A stretch of DNA of 64,000 nucleotides from Neobacillus bataviensis LMG 21833 (GCF_000307875.1 NZ_AJLS01000035.1:62001-126000); one strand, 5' to 3'; shown: positions 34,634 through 44,039, numbered from the stretch's first letter. Notes: generated by a model from the letters alone, not told the origin. Numbers and translations are program-made.

Positions 34634-34861
34634 ATGGGACATTATAAAATAACTAACATGATGATCGATGATGATTTTGCCGTAGAGGAATATGTGACTG
34701 CAGAATTTACCTACAATCATAAATCGTATAGCATAACATTTAAAAAAGCAGACCTTGAAATCATCAATTCGTGGGTTTTTGAGGAGGGTACCTCATTTCC
34801 AGCGAATGTACCTGAGGAAATTGTGGAATCAATTAGGGAAGATGTCAAAAAAAGAATCTAG
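34634..34861 (+). CDS. Hypothetical protein (75 residues)
   Basis: A small acidic protein, no membrane segment or motif I recognise. It has an alternating pattern suggesting beta strands (EEYVTAEFTYNHKSYSITF) followed by a helical, charged C-terminus (EEIVESIREDVKKRI). ATG 34634 has AAGGAG ten bases upstream; ATG 34625 is too close to that site. A strong hairpin at 34897 ends it. Confidence 0.55.
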   Translation: MGHYKITNMMIDDDFAVEEYVTAEFTYNHKSYSITFKKADLEIINSWVFEEGTSFPANVPEEIVESIREDVKKRI

Positions 34862-34896
34862 ATTTCTGTTCGCAGTAAATACAAATACATAGAAAA

Positions 34897-34929
34897 AACT
34901 AACCTATTCATTTACGGATAGGTTAGTTT
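34897..34929. terminator. Hairpin between convergent small genes
   Basis: AACTAACCTAT pairs with ATAGGTTAGTT (34918-34928), an 11-base perfect stem. A short A-run before it and Ts after allow use from both sides. Confidence 0.7.
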
Positions 34930-34947
34930 CCGAGGACTACTATATCA

Positions 34948-35244
34948 TTATTCCTGTACCAATCGTACAAGCATATGTGCCAACTTGTGCTGCTCTTCCT
35001 CCGTACCTACTTTCCACAGCTCTTGTAATAATCGCTCCTCAGAATTTTTCGGGGACTGCTGAACCGCTAAATAATCAGCCACTTTTTGCGCAGAATTGGC
35101 TAATTGCTCCTCATCCATACCTAGTTTTATACCCAAATCAACTTTGCCACTCAGGTATTCCCTAAAATCATCAAAACTAGTTAAAGCATCACCGTTCTTG
35201 TAAATATGATTAGCTATTTCTTGATCCTGTAACTGCTTATCCAT
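34948..35244 (-). CDS. DUF3243 family protein (YmfJ-like)
   Basis: A 98-residue protein. Residues 20-50 (SFDDFREYLSGKVDLGIKLGMDEEQ) match DUF3243, which includes YmfJ of Bacillus subtilis, a small helical protein of unknown role. The C-terminus is helical and acidic. ATG 35244 has GAGGAG about eight bases upstream; a Met three codons earlier lacks spacing. Confidence 0.72.
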   Translation of the reverse strand: MDKQLQDQEIANHIYKNGDALTSFDDFREYLSGKVDLGIKLGMDEEQLANSAQKVADYLAVQQSPKNSEERLLQELWKVGTEEEQHKLAHMLVRLVQE

Positions 35245-35488
35245 GTAAATCACTCCTCGTTTGGATTGTTCGTCTTTAATTTGATGTGCTACTCTATACT
35301 TACCCTGTGTCTAAGTAGATAAAACCTGATTTCGGGACTTTGGATATAAAGGGCGCGATTCAATAACAAAGATTAGCGCTCATTTTCATTCTTATACCAA
35401 TTTGCTAGAATCAATCGAGGTGATGTTCAAACAAGCTGTTTTCTATTTTGAGATGGGGGAACTAATAAATGGTGAGGTGGAGTATTCG

Positions 35489-36034
35489 ATGAAAATAAAC
35501 CAACAAGAATTTATTGTTAACGGGACGACCTATATAATTAGATCTGCTATACATAAAGATGCAAAGGTTTTGTCGGAAATCAGATTACAGATTGATGGAG
35601 AAACTGAAAACCTCGACAGAGAAAAAGGCGAGGCATTCATAGATGTACAAGGTTTTGAAGAATTAATCAAATCAGATACAGAAAATAAGAAGAACCTTTT
35701 TTTAGTTGCGGCGGTTCATGACAGGATTGTCGGATTTTCAAGATGTGAAGGAAATCTATTAAAACGATTTGCTCACAAAGCAGAATTTGGAGTGGGTGTC
35801 TTAAAAGATTATTGGGGCTACGGCATTGGCAAAAACCTTTTAAAAGAGTCCATTGCCTGGGCTGAATCAAACGGAATTAAAAAAGTAACCTTAAATGTTC
35901 TTGAAACAAATGAAAAAGCGATAAACCTATATAAAAAATTGGGTTTTAAAACTGAAGGCATCCTACAAAATGACAAAGTCCTTTCCGACGGGCAATATTA
36001 CAACACAGTTGTTATGGGAAGATTTCATGAATGA
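35489..36034 (+). CDS. GNAT-family N-acetyltransferase (RimI/YokL-like)
   Basis: A 181-residue GNAT protein. The N-terminal half is of unfamiliar sequence; the acetyl-CoA site reads DYWGYGIGKNLLKE and is followed by TLNVLETNEKAINLYKKLGFKTEG, the classic C-terminal pattern. ATG 35489 with GGTGGAG upstream is preferred; the frame stays open for 29 further codons without a good site. A GGTCAGACC-type repeat lies directly after it. Confidence 0.83.
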   Translation: MKINQQEFIVNGTTYIIRSAIHKDAKVLSEIRLQIDGETENLDREKGEAFIDVQGFEELIKSDTENKKNLFLVAAVHDRIVGFSRCEGNLLKRFAHKAEFGVGVLKDYWGYGIGKNLLKESIAWAESNGIKKVTLNVLETNEKAINLYKKLGFKTEGILQNDKVLSDGQYYNTVVMGRFHE

Positions 36035-36057
36035 GCATAGTTCGAACTAGGCTCTAT

Positions 36058-36110
36058 GGTCAGGCCCCCGACATGCTAACGCTTTAGCGCGCTGGGGGTC
36101 TGATCCTTTT
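36058..36110. terminator. GGTCAGACC-family repeat/terminator (copy 6)
   Basis: GGTCAGGCCCCC pairs with GGGGGTCTGATCC, then four Ts. The loop is ATGCTAACGCTTTAGCGCGC, the fullest form of the family's core. It lies between convergent genes (GNAT and dctR). Confidence 0.78.
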
Positions 36111-36119
36111 AAAGCGATT

Positions 36120-36833
36120 TTAAAGAAATCTATTCACTTTACCCAGCTTGTCTGCCTTCAGTGTATACAAATTAACGGGTCTCCCAATCCCATATGTCAA
36201 TGTTTCTTCGAGGACGCCAAGAGTGGTCAGGAATTTCAAATATTTTCGGATCGACACTCTTGAAATAAGGGTAGCCTCGGAGATCTCATCAGTTGAAAAC
36301 TGGCTATTTCCTTTTGACTTTATGACATGGATGACAGACTGCAGGGTGCTGCTGGTTAAACCTTTGGGCAGATTATATAGGGATTCTTCGGCTTGTTTTT
36401 GACCAGTGCTAAGAATCTGTTCATCCAATTCTTCCTGCTTTAGTATTTCGATACTGGAGAAAAAATTGTATGTAACCTTGTACCGCATCAAGGCCTGATA
36501 AAACCTGTCAAACTCGAACGGTTTGATTAAATAGTCGACAGCCCCATATCTTAGGGCAGTTTGAATTTTTTCTTTGTCAGCTGCGGCTGTAATCAAGATT
36601 ACATCGGTTTTCTTGTTTTGTTCTCTAATAAACTTTAGCAGTTCAAGCCCAGTTGCACCAGGCATATATACATCAAGTAGAATAAGATCAACCTCTGCGG
36701 TATGAAGATAATCCTTAGCATCCTTTACGGTATGGACGATTCCTGATAGATTGAATCCTTTCACTTCTTGGAGGAAGCGCTTATTAAATTCAGCAACCAT
36801 TGGATCATCTTCGACAATTAGGATCTTAATCAT
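36120..36833 (-). CDS. dctR: Response regulator of the DctR/CitB family
   Basis: A 237-residue response regulator. The receiver domain holds the acidic pair in VEDDP, the phospho-accepting Asp in LILLDVYMPG and the Lys in YLIKPF. The C-terminal part (from about 160) is an HTH of the CitB class (TDEISEATLISRVSIRKYLKFL). ATG 36833 is used, with GAGGTGGG before it; it overlaps the dctS stop by eight bases, so the pair is translationally coupled. It should activate the divergent dctA in response to dicarboxylates. Confidence 0.88.
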   Translation of the reverse strand: MIKILIVEDDPMVAEFNKRFLQEVKGFNLSGIVHTVKDAKDYLHTAEVDLILLDVYMPGATGLELLKFIREQNKKTDVILITAAADKEKIQTALRYGAVDYLIKPFEFDRFYQALMRYKVTYNFFSSIEILKQEELDEQILSTGQKQAEESLYNLPKGLTSSTLQSVIHVIKSKGNSQFSTDEISEATLISRVSIRKYLKFLTTLGVLEETLTYGIGRPVNLYTLKADKLGKVNRFL

Positions 36834-38436
36834 TTTCCCACCTCTTTGCTTCATAAGGTATTCTTATATGAAATTCAGTCCCAAGTAATAGTTTTGAATC
36901 AATCGTTATTTCTCCACCGAGGTTGTGAATGGCATTTGCAGTTAAATAAAGGCCAAACCCTCTATTTTCCCCTTTTGTTGAGAAACCTTTTTCAAAAATT
37001 CTCTTCTGCAGCTTATCAGAAATTCCAGGTCCGGAATCGAGAACCTCAATTGTTAACCATCCATCAGCATATGTAATATTCAATTCTAGCGTTTTTTCAA
37101 GACTATCGGCCAATGCCTCAATCGCGTTATCAATCAAATTTCCTAGAATGGTCATTAGCTCATACGTCGTCTTTTGATCTGCCGGCTCAGGAATAACAGT
37201 TGCACAATTGATTGACAATTCAACATTTTCTTCCCTAGCATACGATAATTTTCCCATGATAAATCCACCGACAACTGGATCCTTGAAATGCTGAGTGATG
37301 TTTCCATATTCCTGATTTCGAAAGTCTACCAATGTATGAATAAAGTCTGATAGTTCATCGTAAAATTTCATTTGGACCATACCAAGGATCACATGAAGGC
37401 GATTCATAAACTCGTGCGATTGGGCGCGAAGGGCATCGGCATATGTTCTTACACCAGTTAACTGTTCAGCCAATTGGTTGACGTCGGTCTTGTCCCTGAA
37501 AGTTGAAATCGCTCCGACCACCTGACCATTGACTACAACCGGAACCCTATTGAAGAGGATGGAAACACCATTTATTTTCTGTTCTACATCGAGTTCGGGT
37601 TTTCCTGTTTGCATCACTTGATCCAATGTGGTGGAAGGCATATAATCATAAATTTTCATGCCTACTGGATGTTGGGAAAGACCAGCCTTTTTAAAGATGA
37701 GTAATGCCGACTTATTTACCAAGGTGATGGTGGAACCACGATCAACCGCAATAATTCCCTCATGAACAGACTGAAGCATGGCACTTCTTTCCACATGGAT
37801 CTTTGCAATCGCAAAGGGTTCAAGGCCTAGCAAGATTCTTTTAATATATCTTGCAAGAATAATAGCGCCAATCACCCCAATCGTTAAGCCCAAAACGGTT
37901 ACAATCAGAATGCTCCGCTGGCTTCGGCCCAGAGATATTTTTACATCTTTAAGGGAAATGCCGACTGCAGCCACGCCAATTTGTTCGTTTGCCTTATTAT
38001 AAATGGGCGTAAAGGCCCTAACGGATTCCCCTAGAGTCCCATGTGAGATTGAAACATACTCTTTCCCCATAAGTGCTGGCAATTCATCCCCGCCAACAAA
38101 ATGCTTGCCGATTTCCTTCGGATTGGGATGCGACTTGCGAATCCCGTTCATATCCATGACGACAACAAACAAAACGTTTGTGGCAGATTGAATATCCTTC
38201 GTATACTCTTGAATGGCCTGAGTGTTTTGGCCGTCCACTAATGTATCAATGACTATAGTTGACTTGGCAACTGTCCTCGACACAATCTGTGCCTTCTCCT
38301 GATGATTTTTTTTAATACTATTACTAACATTTTTACTAATAAATAAATCAGTGATTAGAAGTGATGCAAGAACGACTAAACACACGAAGAAAATAATGAT
38401 CGAACTTAATTTAAACTTGAATCGTCGATTGTCCAC
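36826..38436 (-). CDS. dctS: Sensor histidine kinase DctS (DcuS/CitA type)
   Basis: A 536-residue membrane sensor. Two helices (about 10-30 and 175-200) flank an extracytoplasmic PDC domain; a cytoplasmic PAS domain follows, then the His-box RAQSHEFMNRLHVIL and an ATPase domain with GNLIDNAIEAL, DSGPGIS and GFGLYL. This is the CitA/DcuS architecture for citrate or C4-dicarboxylate sensing. GTG 38436 is chosen because CGGAGG lies six bases upstream; an ATG 60 bases earlier lacks a site. It is divergent from dctA. Confidence 0.88.
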   Translation of the reverse strand: MDNRRFKFKLSSIIIFFVCLVVLASLLITDLFISKNVSNSIKKNHQEKAQIVSRTVAKSTIVIDTLVDGQNTQAIQEYTKDIQSATNVLFVVVMDMNGIRKSHPNPKEIGKHFVGGDELPALMGKEYVSISHGTLGESVRAFTPIYNKANEQIGVAAVGISLKDVKISLGRSQRSILIVTVLGLTIGVIGAIILARYIKRILLGLEPFAIAKIHVERSAMLQSVHEGIIAVDRGSTITLVNKSALLIFKKAGLSQHPVGMKIYDYMPSTTLDQVMQTGKPELDVEQKINGVSILFNRVPVVVNGQVVGAISTFRDKTDVNQLAEQLTGVRTYADALRAQSHEFMNRLHVILGMVQMKFYDELSDFIHTLVDFRNQEYGNITQHFKDPVVGGFIMGKLSYAREENVELSINCATVIPEPADQKTTYELMTILGNLIDNAIEALADSLEKTLELNITYADGWLTIEVLDSGPGISDKLQKRIFEKGFSTKGENRGFGLYLTANAIHNLGGEITIDSKLLLGTEFHIRIPYEAKRWEND

Positions 38437-38634
38437 AAAAAACCTCCGAAAAATACTTGCTGCTATTCGAACGAAAGAATGATTACTCTTTCTCACTATA
38501 AAATGAAATGGCTTTAAAATAAAGAACTGTTTTCAACTATATCTCTGCTTACTTTAATTACAAAACAATTTTTAAAGTTTCATTAACTATATTTACTTTT
38601 CACAAAATTGTAACATATTGATAAATCCAAAAAT

Positions 38635-38648
38635 TGAAATCGTTTACA
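38635..38648 (+). promoter_or_regulatory. cre site (CcpA operator) upstream of dctA
   Basis: TGAAATCGTTTACA fits TGWAANCGNTNWCA at every position. It ends 27 bases before the dctA start codon and just before its AGGAGG site, where bound CcpA would block transcription. Catabolite repression of dicarboxylate uptake by glucose is expected in Bacilli. Confidence 0.78.
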
Positions 38649-38675
38649 AAAGAACATTAAATAGGAGGAAGGCGT

Positions 38676-39926
38676 ATGAAAATTAGGTTTAAGAGTCTTA
38701 CTACTCAGGTGATTATTGGGATTATACTGGGGATATTGGTTGGTTTTGTGTTTCCTGATATTGGCTCACAGCTAAAGGTGATTGCTGATATGTTTATTAA
38801 GTTGGTGAAAATGGTGATAGCCCCTATTATATTCCTTACCATCGTTATTGGGATTGCAGGAATGGGGGATTTAAAGAAAGTTGGCAAAATTGGCGGTAAA
38901 GCGTTACTTTACTTTGAAATTGTCTCAACGATTGCTTTGGCTATCGGGATCATTGTTGCCAATGTCCTAAAACCAGGTAAAGGCATTGATGCAAAGGCGG
39001 GAGAAGGGGATATCACCCAGTATACGAAGGCGGCTGAGGAAACAAGCCATGGATTCATGGACTTTATTCTTTCCATCATACCTGATAGCTTCCTGGGTGC
39101 ATTCACGAATGGCCAGCTTCTGCCGGTGCTGCTGCTTGCCGTATTGTTTGGAATCTCACTGGCCCACTTAGGCAAGAAGGGGAAACCAGTCATTGAGTTT
39201 TTTGAAAAAGTAACCGAAGTGTTCTTCGGTATTGTCAATATCATTATGAAGGTTTCTCCATTGGCTGCTTTCGGTGCGATGGCCTATACAATTGGAAACT
39301 TTGGAATTGGGTCGCTTCTCTATCTTGGAAAACTGATGGGCTCTGTTTATATTACAATGGCCATCTTTATTATCCTGGTTCTTGGTGGAATTGCTAAAAT
39401 GTTTGGCTTCAGTATCTTTAAATTTATTGCTTATATAAAAGAAGAAATCCTTCTTGTCATCGGTACATCATCTTCTGAAGCAGCACTGCCTAGTATGATG
39501 GAAAAGCTTGAGAAATATGGCTGCTCGAAACCAGTAGTGGGACTTGTGCTGCCAACCGGATATTCCTTCAATTTGGACGGAACTTCCATCTATCTCTCAA
39601 TGGCGGCATTGTTTATTGCCCAGGCCTATGGTGTGGATCTTAGCATTTGGCAGCAGATTACACTTCTTGGAGTGTTGATGCTGACATCGAAAGGTGCTGC
39701 TGGCGTCACAGGGTCAGGCTTTGTAACACTGGCCGCAACATTAACGGTATTCCCGTCGATTCCGGTAGCTGGAATGGCTCTGATCCTTGGTGTTGATCGC
39801 TTTATGTCAGAGGCGCGTGCAATCACGAATCTTATTGGTAATGGTGTTGCTACAGTTATCATTTCTAAGACAGAAGGGGAGTTTAAACCTGTCCAAGAAG
39901 TTGTTGAGGAGAAAATGGGTGCCTAA
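38676..39926 (+). CDS. dctA: C4-dicarboxylate:H+/Na+ symporter DctA
   Basis: A 416-residue member of the dicarboxylate/amino acid:cation symporter family. The first re-entrant loop reads [10 protein letters not shown], and the family motifs [18 protein letters not shown] and [13 protein letters not shown], then [12 protein letters not shown], agree with DctA rather than glutamate carriers. It imports succinate, fumarate or malate. AGGAGG precedes the ATG. The divergent dctSR pair and an exact cre site indicate induction by dicarboxylates and catabolite repression. No dctB-type binding protein gene is present here. Confidence 0.92.
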   Translation: MKIRFKSLTTQVIIGIILGILVGFVFPDIGSQLKVIADMFIKLVKMVIAPIIFLTIVIGIAGMGDLKKVGKIGGKALLYFEIVSTIALAIGIIVANVLKPGKGIDAKAGEGDITQYTKAAEETSHGFMDFILSIIPDSFLGAFTNGQLLPVLLLAVLFGISLAHLGKKGKPVIEFFEKVTEVFFGIVNIIMKVSPLAAFGAMAYTIGNFGIGSLLYLGKLMGSVYITMAIFIILVLGGIAKMFGFSIFKFIAYIKEEILLVIGTSSSEAALPSMMEKLEKYGCSKPVVGLVLPTGYSFNLDGTSIYLSMAALFIAQAYGVDLSIWQQITLLGVLMLTSKGAAGVTGSGFVTLAATLTVFPSIPVAGMALILGVDRFMSEARAITNLIGNGVATVIISKTEGEFKPVQEVVEEKMGA

Positions 39927-39955
39927 TTCAAAATAGCACAAAAGCTCTGAATAGT

Positions 39956-40007
39956 GGGTCAGACAACACTGTAATTTTTAAAAATTACAGTGTTGTCTGG
40001 TCCTTTT
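39956..40007 (+). terminator. Near-perfect 19-bp palindromic terminator after dctA
   Basis: The arms 39961-39979 and 39980-39998 (AGACAACACTGTAA... / ...TTACAGTGTTGTCT) pair over 19 bases with no unpaired loop, flanked by GGGTC and GGTCC, then six Ts. The GGGTCAGAC end matches the GGTCAGACC family, but the stem interior is unrelated. Confidence 0.85.
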
Positions 40008-40100
40008 TTCGTTTCTTTCCCTTTTTCAGCGCTGGGTGTATATTATTTCCTTATTATTTGTGTAAAATAGAATAGAAAATATAACAGAATAGGTGAGAAC

Positions 40101-41462
40101 ATGAGTAAAATATCAGAATTTGTATCCAAGCATCATCTTCAAAATGTTGAGGAATTAAAAGAATTACTCCGTATTCCTAGCATAAGTTCCTTATCAGAGC
40201 ATAAAAAGGACATCGAACAAGCAGCATCATGGATCGCCACTAAGTTAAAAAACATTGGAATGGAACATGTTGAAATCGTACAGACAAAAGGTCATCCGAT
40301 TATTTATGCAGACTGGCTTCATCAGGAAAATGCCCCCACTGTCCTAGTATACGGTCATTATGATGTGCAGCCTGTTGACCCCATTGATTTATGGGAAACT
40401 CCTCCATTTGAACCGGACATTCGTGATGAGAAGATTTTTGCCAGAGGGGCAACAGACGATAAAGGGCAGACGTTCTTACATATCAAAGCAGTGGAAACCT
40501 TGTTGGCATCCGATGGAAAGTTGCCAGTAAACGTAAAATTTTGCATCGAAGGAGAAGAAGAAATCGGAAGTCCTCATCTTCCGAAGTTTTTATCCGAAAA
40601 TAAAGAAAAATTAGCCTGTGATGTGGTGGTAATCTCCGATTCTGATATGTGGGAAAGAGGAGTCCCAGCTATTACTTATTCTTTAAGAGGTCTGTGTGCA
40701 TTGGAAGTTTCCCTTAAAACGGCAAATTCTGATCTGCACTCCGGCATGTTCGGCGGGGGAGTCCAGAACGCCAACCATTTATTGATACAGCTGCTTTCTA
40801 GCCTTCATGACGAAAATGGAAAAGTAAAGGTTGAACATTTTTATGATGATGTAGTGGAACTGACCGAATTGGAAAAGGAACAAATCAAAGCACTAGGCTT
40901 TGATGAAGAAAAGCTAAAGAAATCATTAGGGTTAACGGAATTAACGGGAGGGGAAAACAATATTCCTTATCCTGAAAAAATTAGTTCCCGGCCAACGGTA
41001 GAAATAAACGGTTTATGGGGTGGATTCCAGGGGGAAGGGACAAAAACGGTCATACCAAACGAAGCACATGCAAAAATCACCTGCCGTCTGGTTCACAATC
41101 AAAACCCTGAAAAGATTCAGGGGTTGATTAAAAAGCATTTGGAAGAACAGGCACCAAAAGGATGCGCAGTAAAAGTGACGCTTCAAGATACAGGTAATCC
41201 GTTCTTAACGCCGATCGACAGTCCGATGATGCAAAAAGCGGCCGAAGCATATGAACAGGTTTATGGGAAAACACCTGTTTACAAAAGAGAAGGGGGCTCG
41301 ATTCCAATTGTATCGGATTTCAATCAAGTCCTCCATGCTCCTGTTGTCTTAATGGGATTCGGTTTGCCAGATGAAAATCTTCATGCTCCGAATGAACATT
41401 TTAACTTGGAAAACTTTGATAAAGGTATCTTAACGATTTGTTCCTTTTTAGAACTGATCTAA
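40101..41462 (+). CDS. M20-family dipeptidase
   Basis: A 453-residue zinc peptidase of the M20 family. The first metal ligands are H86 and D88 in YGHYDVQP, then D119 in GATDDKGQ, the Glu pair in EGEEEIGS, the Asp of DSDMW, and His of HAPNEHF at the end. A lid (dimerisation) domain lies between about residues 190 and 330. Such enzymes split dipeptides or N-acyl amino acids in the cytoplasm. A weak AGGTGAG site precedes the ATG; a terminator follows at 41477. Confidence 0.9.
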   Translation: MSKISEFVSKHHLQNVEELKELLRIPSISSLSEHKKDIEQAASWIATKLKNIGMEHVEIVQTKGHPIIYADWLHQENAPTVLVYGHYDVQPVDPIDLWETPPFEPDIRDEKIFARGATDDKGQTFLHIKAVETLLASDGKLPVNVKFCIEGEEEIGSPHLPKFLSENKEKLACDVVVISDSDMWERGVPAITYSLRGLCALEVSLKTANSDLHSGMFGGGVQNANHLLIQLLSSLHDENGKVKVEHFYDDVVELTELEKEQIKALGFDEEKLKKSLGLTELTGGENNIPYPEKISSRPTVEINGLWGGFQGEGTKTVIPNEAHAKITCRLVHNQNPEKIQGLIKKHLEEQAPKGCAVKVTLQDTGNPFLTPIDSPMMQKAAEAYEQVYGKTPVYKREGGSIPIVSDFNQVLHAPVVLMGFGLPDENLHAPNEHFNLENFDKGILTICSFLELI

Positions 41463-41476
41463 ATTGATAGGCAAAG

Positions 41477-41503
41477 GAGGGAGCGCACAGCATCCCTCTT
41501 TTT
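41477..41503 (+). terminator. Terminator after the M20 dipeptidase
   Basis: GAGGGA pairs with TCCCTC around a ten-base loop, with Ts after. Confidence 0.65.
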
Positions 41504-41690
41504 GTGATCATATATCATTGTCCTCTGAAGACATAAACAATGTCTTTGACCAAAGGTAGTGGTGAACGTTATGTCAATAATCACCAAATTAAATCTTGGC
41601 ATTTGGATATATATGTTAAAATAAAAATATATGCTAAATAGCCATCGGTCGTTTGATTGAACAATTTAAATATCTAAATGGAGGGTCAAA

Positions 41691-41888
41691 ATGAAAAAAG
41701 GTACAAAATATGGATTATATGCTTCGTTAATTGTATTAATTGGTTTTCCAGTTCTTTTTTTCTGCCTATCATTGTTTACTGGAAAATGGAATTACCTCTT
41801 GGTAAGTATTCCACCCTCGTTAACTGCGGGATTAACTTGTTTAATGGTAACACGTAACCAGATAAAAAAAGAACGCAAAAGCGTTTAA
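41691..41888 (+). CDS. Small two-helix membrane protein
   Basis: A 65-residue protein with two predicted membrane helices (about 10-28 and 34-52) and a basic tail (NQIKKERKSV). I do not recognise a family. TGGAGGG precedes the ATG. It is separated from a truncated paiB by a hairpin at 41949. Confidence 0.6.
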   Translation: MKKGTKYGLYASLIVLIGFPVLFFCLSLFTGKWNYLLVSIPPSLTAGLTCLMVTRNQIKKERKSV

Positions 41889-41948
41889 CACGATAAGGAT
41901 GCGTGTTTCTGCTTGGCGAAAGTCAAATTACATCCAAGTAAAAATGAA

Positions 41949-41980
41949 AATGGTATCATCACACACTAGATGATACCATT
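41949..41980 (+). terminator. 12-bp hairpin at the paiB deletion junction
   Basis: AATGGTATCATC (41949-41960) pairs perfectly with GATGATACCATT (41969-41980) around an eight-base loop. No U-run follows. The readable paiB homology starts within a base or two of its right end. Confidence 0.6.
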
Positions 41981-42302
41981 TGTCCATGTATATGGTAAGG
42001 CAAGCATTTTAGAGAAAGATGAATTAATAGAAGAAATAACAATCATGCTGGAAAAATATGAAGAAAATCATGAAAATCCTGTTGTATGGTATAAACTTTC
42101 TCCTAATCTATTAGAAAGTGAACTGAAAGGAATAGTGGGATTTAAGATTAAGGTGGGTGAAATTCAGGCTGCATATAAATTAAGTCAGAATCGAAATGAA
42201 ACGGGTTATAGTAACATCATTGATAAATTACAAAATGAAGGAAATCCAAATTCTAAACAAATGGCAGAACAGATGGAAAAGAGATTAAAAAAACACATAT
42301 AA
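41970..42302 (+). pseudogene. paiB: paiB, 5'-deleted (FMN-binding negative regulator)
   Basis: The frame ends with 107 residues that closely follow the C-terminal half of PaiB as I remember the Bacillus subtilis protein (VHVYGKASILEKDELIEE, WYKLSPNLLESELKGIVGFKI, AYKLSQNRNE, KQMAEQMEKRLKKHI). PaiB is about 207 residues, so roughly the first 100, including most of the FMN-binding fold, are absent, and the bases before 41981 are unrelated. An ATG at 41970 sits within a hairpin. It is almost certainly non-functional. paiA, normally its neighbour, lies 18 kb away at 60410. Confidence 0.82.
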
Positions 42303-42426
42303 GCCCACTTTTATTCTGTTACTTTGGAGGATATTTTGCAAATCCAACTTTAGAAACCCAGCTAGGTATTTATTGATGTATGTTTTGCAGTATGTTTAAT
42401 AAATCTTTATGAGTCATTTCTCATGG

Positions 42427-42462
42427 AAATCTGTATAAACACTAATATTTATACAGATTTTT
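42427..42462 (+). terminator. Terminator in the gap after the paiB remnant
   Basis: AAATCTGTATAAA (42427-42439) pairs perfectly with TTTATACAGATTT (42448-42460) and is followed by Ts. No ORF is seen in the surrounding gap of 42303-42788. Confidence 0.72.
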
Positions 42463-42478
42463 GAAAGTCATGCCTATT

Positions 42479-42521
42479 GGACTAACGGGGCAGTTTAGCT
42501 TAAGTACATTTCTTCACAAAG
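42479..42521 (-). repeat. ACTTAA/CTAACGGGG element (copy 1)
   Basis: On the minus strand it reads GTGAAGAAATGTACTTAAGC, then TAAACTGCCCCGTTAGTCC. Related copies are at 52660, 52735, 53910 and 54962. Confidence 0.55.
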
Positions 42522-42788
42522 TTAAAAAAGCAAATTTCCCCAATTTTTATTTATAACAGCTTAACGTTGATTCGGGAATATTGAACTTCGCTACCTGCTA
42601 ATTGAATTCTACTTCATCTGGAGACCTTTAAATTAAAATGTTTCCTTTCTTCTGACAGACTTATTAAATTTCGAAAACAATCAATTCAATCATCTTTTCG
42701 TATAGAAAAACTTATTAAGAAACATGCACTAGAAAAAATATAAATCATATATAGTAGATATCCCGTTTGAATGCTTGAGGAGGATATT

Positions 42789-43886
42789 ATGAAACCTATG
42801 TTACCTAGTGAAAAATATTTCGGTAATTTAGAACTAGTTTATGCATTTTATGGGGCTATGCCTACAGGTGTTACTGTTTCAGAAACCGGTCGTATTTTCA
42901 TTTGCTTTCCGAAATGGGGAGACGATGTTAAATTTACGGTGGCGGAAATTGTTGAGGATAAATTGCAGCCTTATCCTAATTTACAAACCAATTTGGTTAA
43001 CCCCGAGAATATCACAATGACTTTCATCAGTGTCCAAAGTGTAGTTGCTGATGGAAGGGGAACGCTTTGGATATTAGATACAGCGGCACCCAATTTTTCT
43101 AAACCTATTAAAAGGGGGGCAAAATTAGTCGCTGTTGATTTAGAAACCAATACAATAAGAAAAGTATATACCTTTACAGAAGATGTTGTCCTGCCTACAA
43201 CTTATCTGAATGATGTCCGTTTTGATTTTCGTGTTGGAAAAGCAGGTTATGCCTATATAACGGATTCTTCTTCAAGAGGACCAGGAGCTATTATCGTCGT
43301 AGATTTATCAAATGGAAACGCGTTTAGACGGTTAAATGGGGCAAATTCAACTTCACCCGATCCCTACTTTTTACCGAAAGTAGAAGGTCAAATTTTAATG
43401 AATCGAAACAAAGACGGTTCAACTTCTCCATTTAGATTGGCGTCTGATAGTCTTGCGATTTCTCCCAATGGAAAGATATTATTTTTTGCTCCACTAACCA
43501 GTCGTCATTTGTTCTCGATCTCAACAGAAGCCCTTAGAGACAGAATGATACCGGACATGGATTTACCTTATCATGTGGAGTATTGGGGAGAAAAAGGTGC
43601 GTCTGATGGAATGAGTACAGATGCAATAGGGGCCGTTTATGCTGGAGATTATGAGAACAACAGTATTCGAAAGATATTGCCGAATGGCACAATGGAAACC
43701 ATCGCACATGATCCGAGAATTTTATGGCCGGATACTTTTTCGATTGGTCCGGATGAATACTTATATGTCATTGTGAACCAATTACATCGGCAGGCAAGAT
43801 TTCATTATGGTAAAGACCTGCGACAAAAACCTTATAGTTTACTTCGTATCAAAATTGATGAATTTCCTGCTCCGACCTTTTCATAA
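42789..43886 (+). CDS. Major royal jelly/yellow-family protein
   Basis: A 365-residue predicted beta-propeller of the MRJP/yellow family. Matching segments are VSETGRIFICFPKW at the start, VQSVVADGRGTLWILDTAAPNFSK, YLNDVRFDFRVG followed by YAYITDSS, and LASDSLAISPNGKILFFAPL. Bacterial members are scattered; their activity is unknown, perhaps as a lactonase or carbohydrate-binding protein. No signal peptide, so it is probably cytoplasmic. ATG 42789 has GAGGAGG five bases upstream. A terminator follows at 43995. Confidence 0.85.
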   Translation: MKPMLPSEKYFGNLELVYAFYGAMPTGVTVSETGRIFICFPKWGDDVKFTVAEIVEDKLQPYPNLQTNLVNPENITMTFISVQSVVADGRGTLWILDTAAPNFSKPIKRGAKLVAVDLETNTIRKVYTFTEDVVLPTTYLNDVRFDFRVGKAGYAYITDSSSRGPGAIIVVDLSNGNAFRRLNGANSTSPDPYFLPKVEGQILMNRNKDGSTSPFRLASDSLAISPNGKILFFAPLTSRHLFSISTEALRDRMIPDMDLPYHVEYWGEKGASDGMSTDAIGAVYAGDYENNSIRKILPNGTMETIAHDPRILWPDTFSIGPDEYLYVIVNQLHRQARFHYGKDLRQKPYSLLRIKIDEFPAPTFS

Positions 43887-43994
43887 TAAAAATAGTCAAT
43901 TAATTGTTTTCATTATATAGTGTAAAACAAACACGAGTAAGCAAGAAGTATTAACTTTATTTACTTCTGCCAAATAAACTCGAAATGGTTTAAT

Positions 43995-44036
43995 AGGAAC
44001 AGTTTATTTGGTGAGTGTTAAACTGTTCCTAGAAAT
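43995..44036 (+). terminator. Terminator after the MRJP-family gene
   Basis: AGGAACAGTTTA (43995-44006) pairs with TAAACTGTTCCT (44019-44030), then AGAAATTTTTT. It is also the boundary with the convergent yra cluster. Confidence 0.72.
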
Positions 44037-44039
44037 TTT

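Noticed and set aside
35350..35385. GGGCGCGATT...ATTAGCGCTC inverted repeat before the GNAT gene
   Set aside because: Imperfect and without a T-run or second copy in the window; too weak to call.
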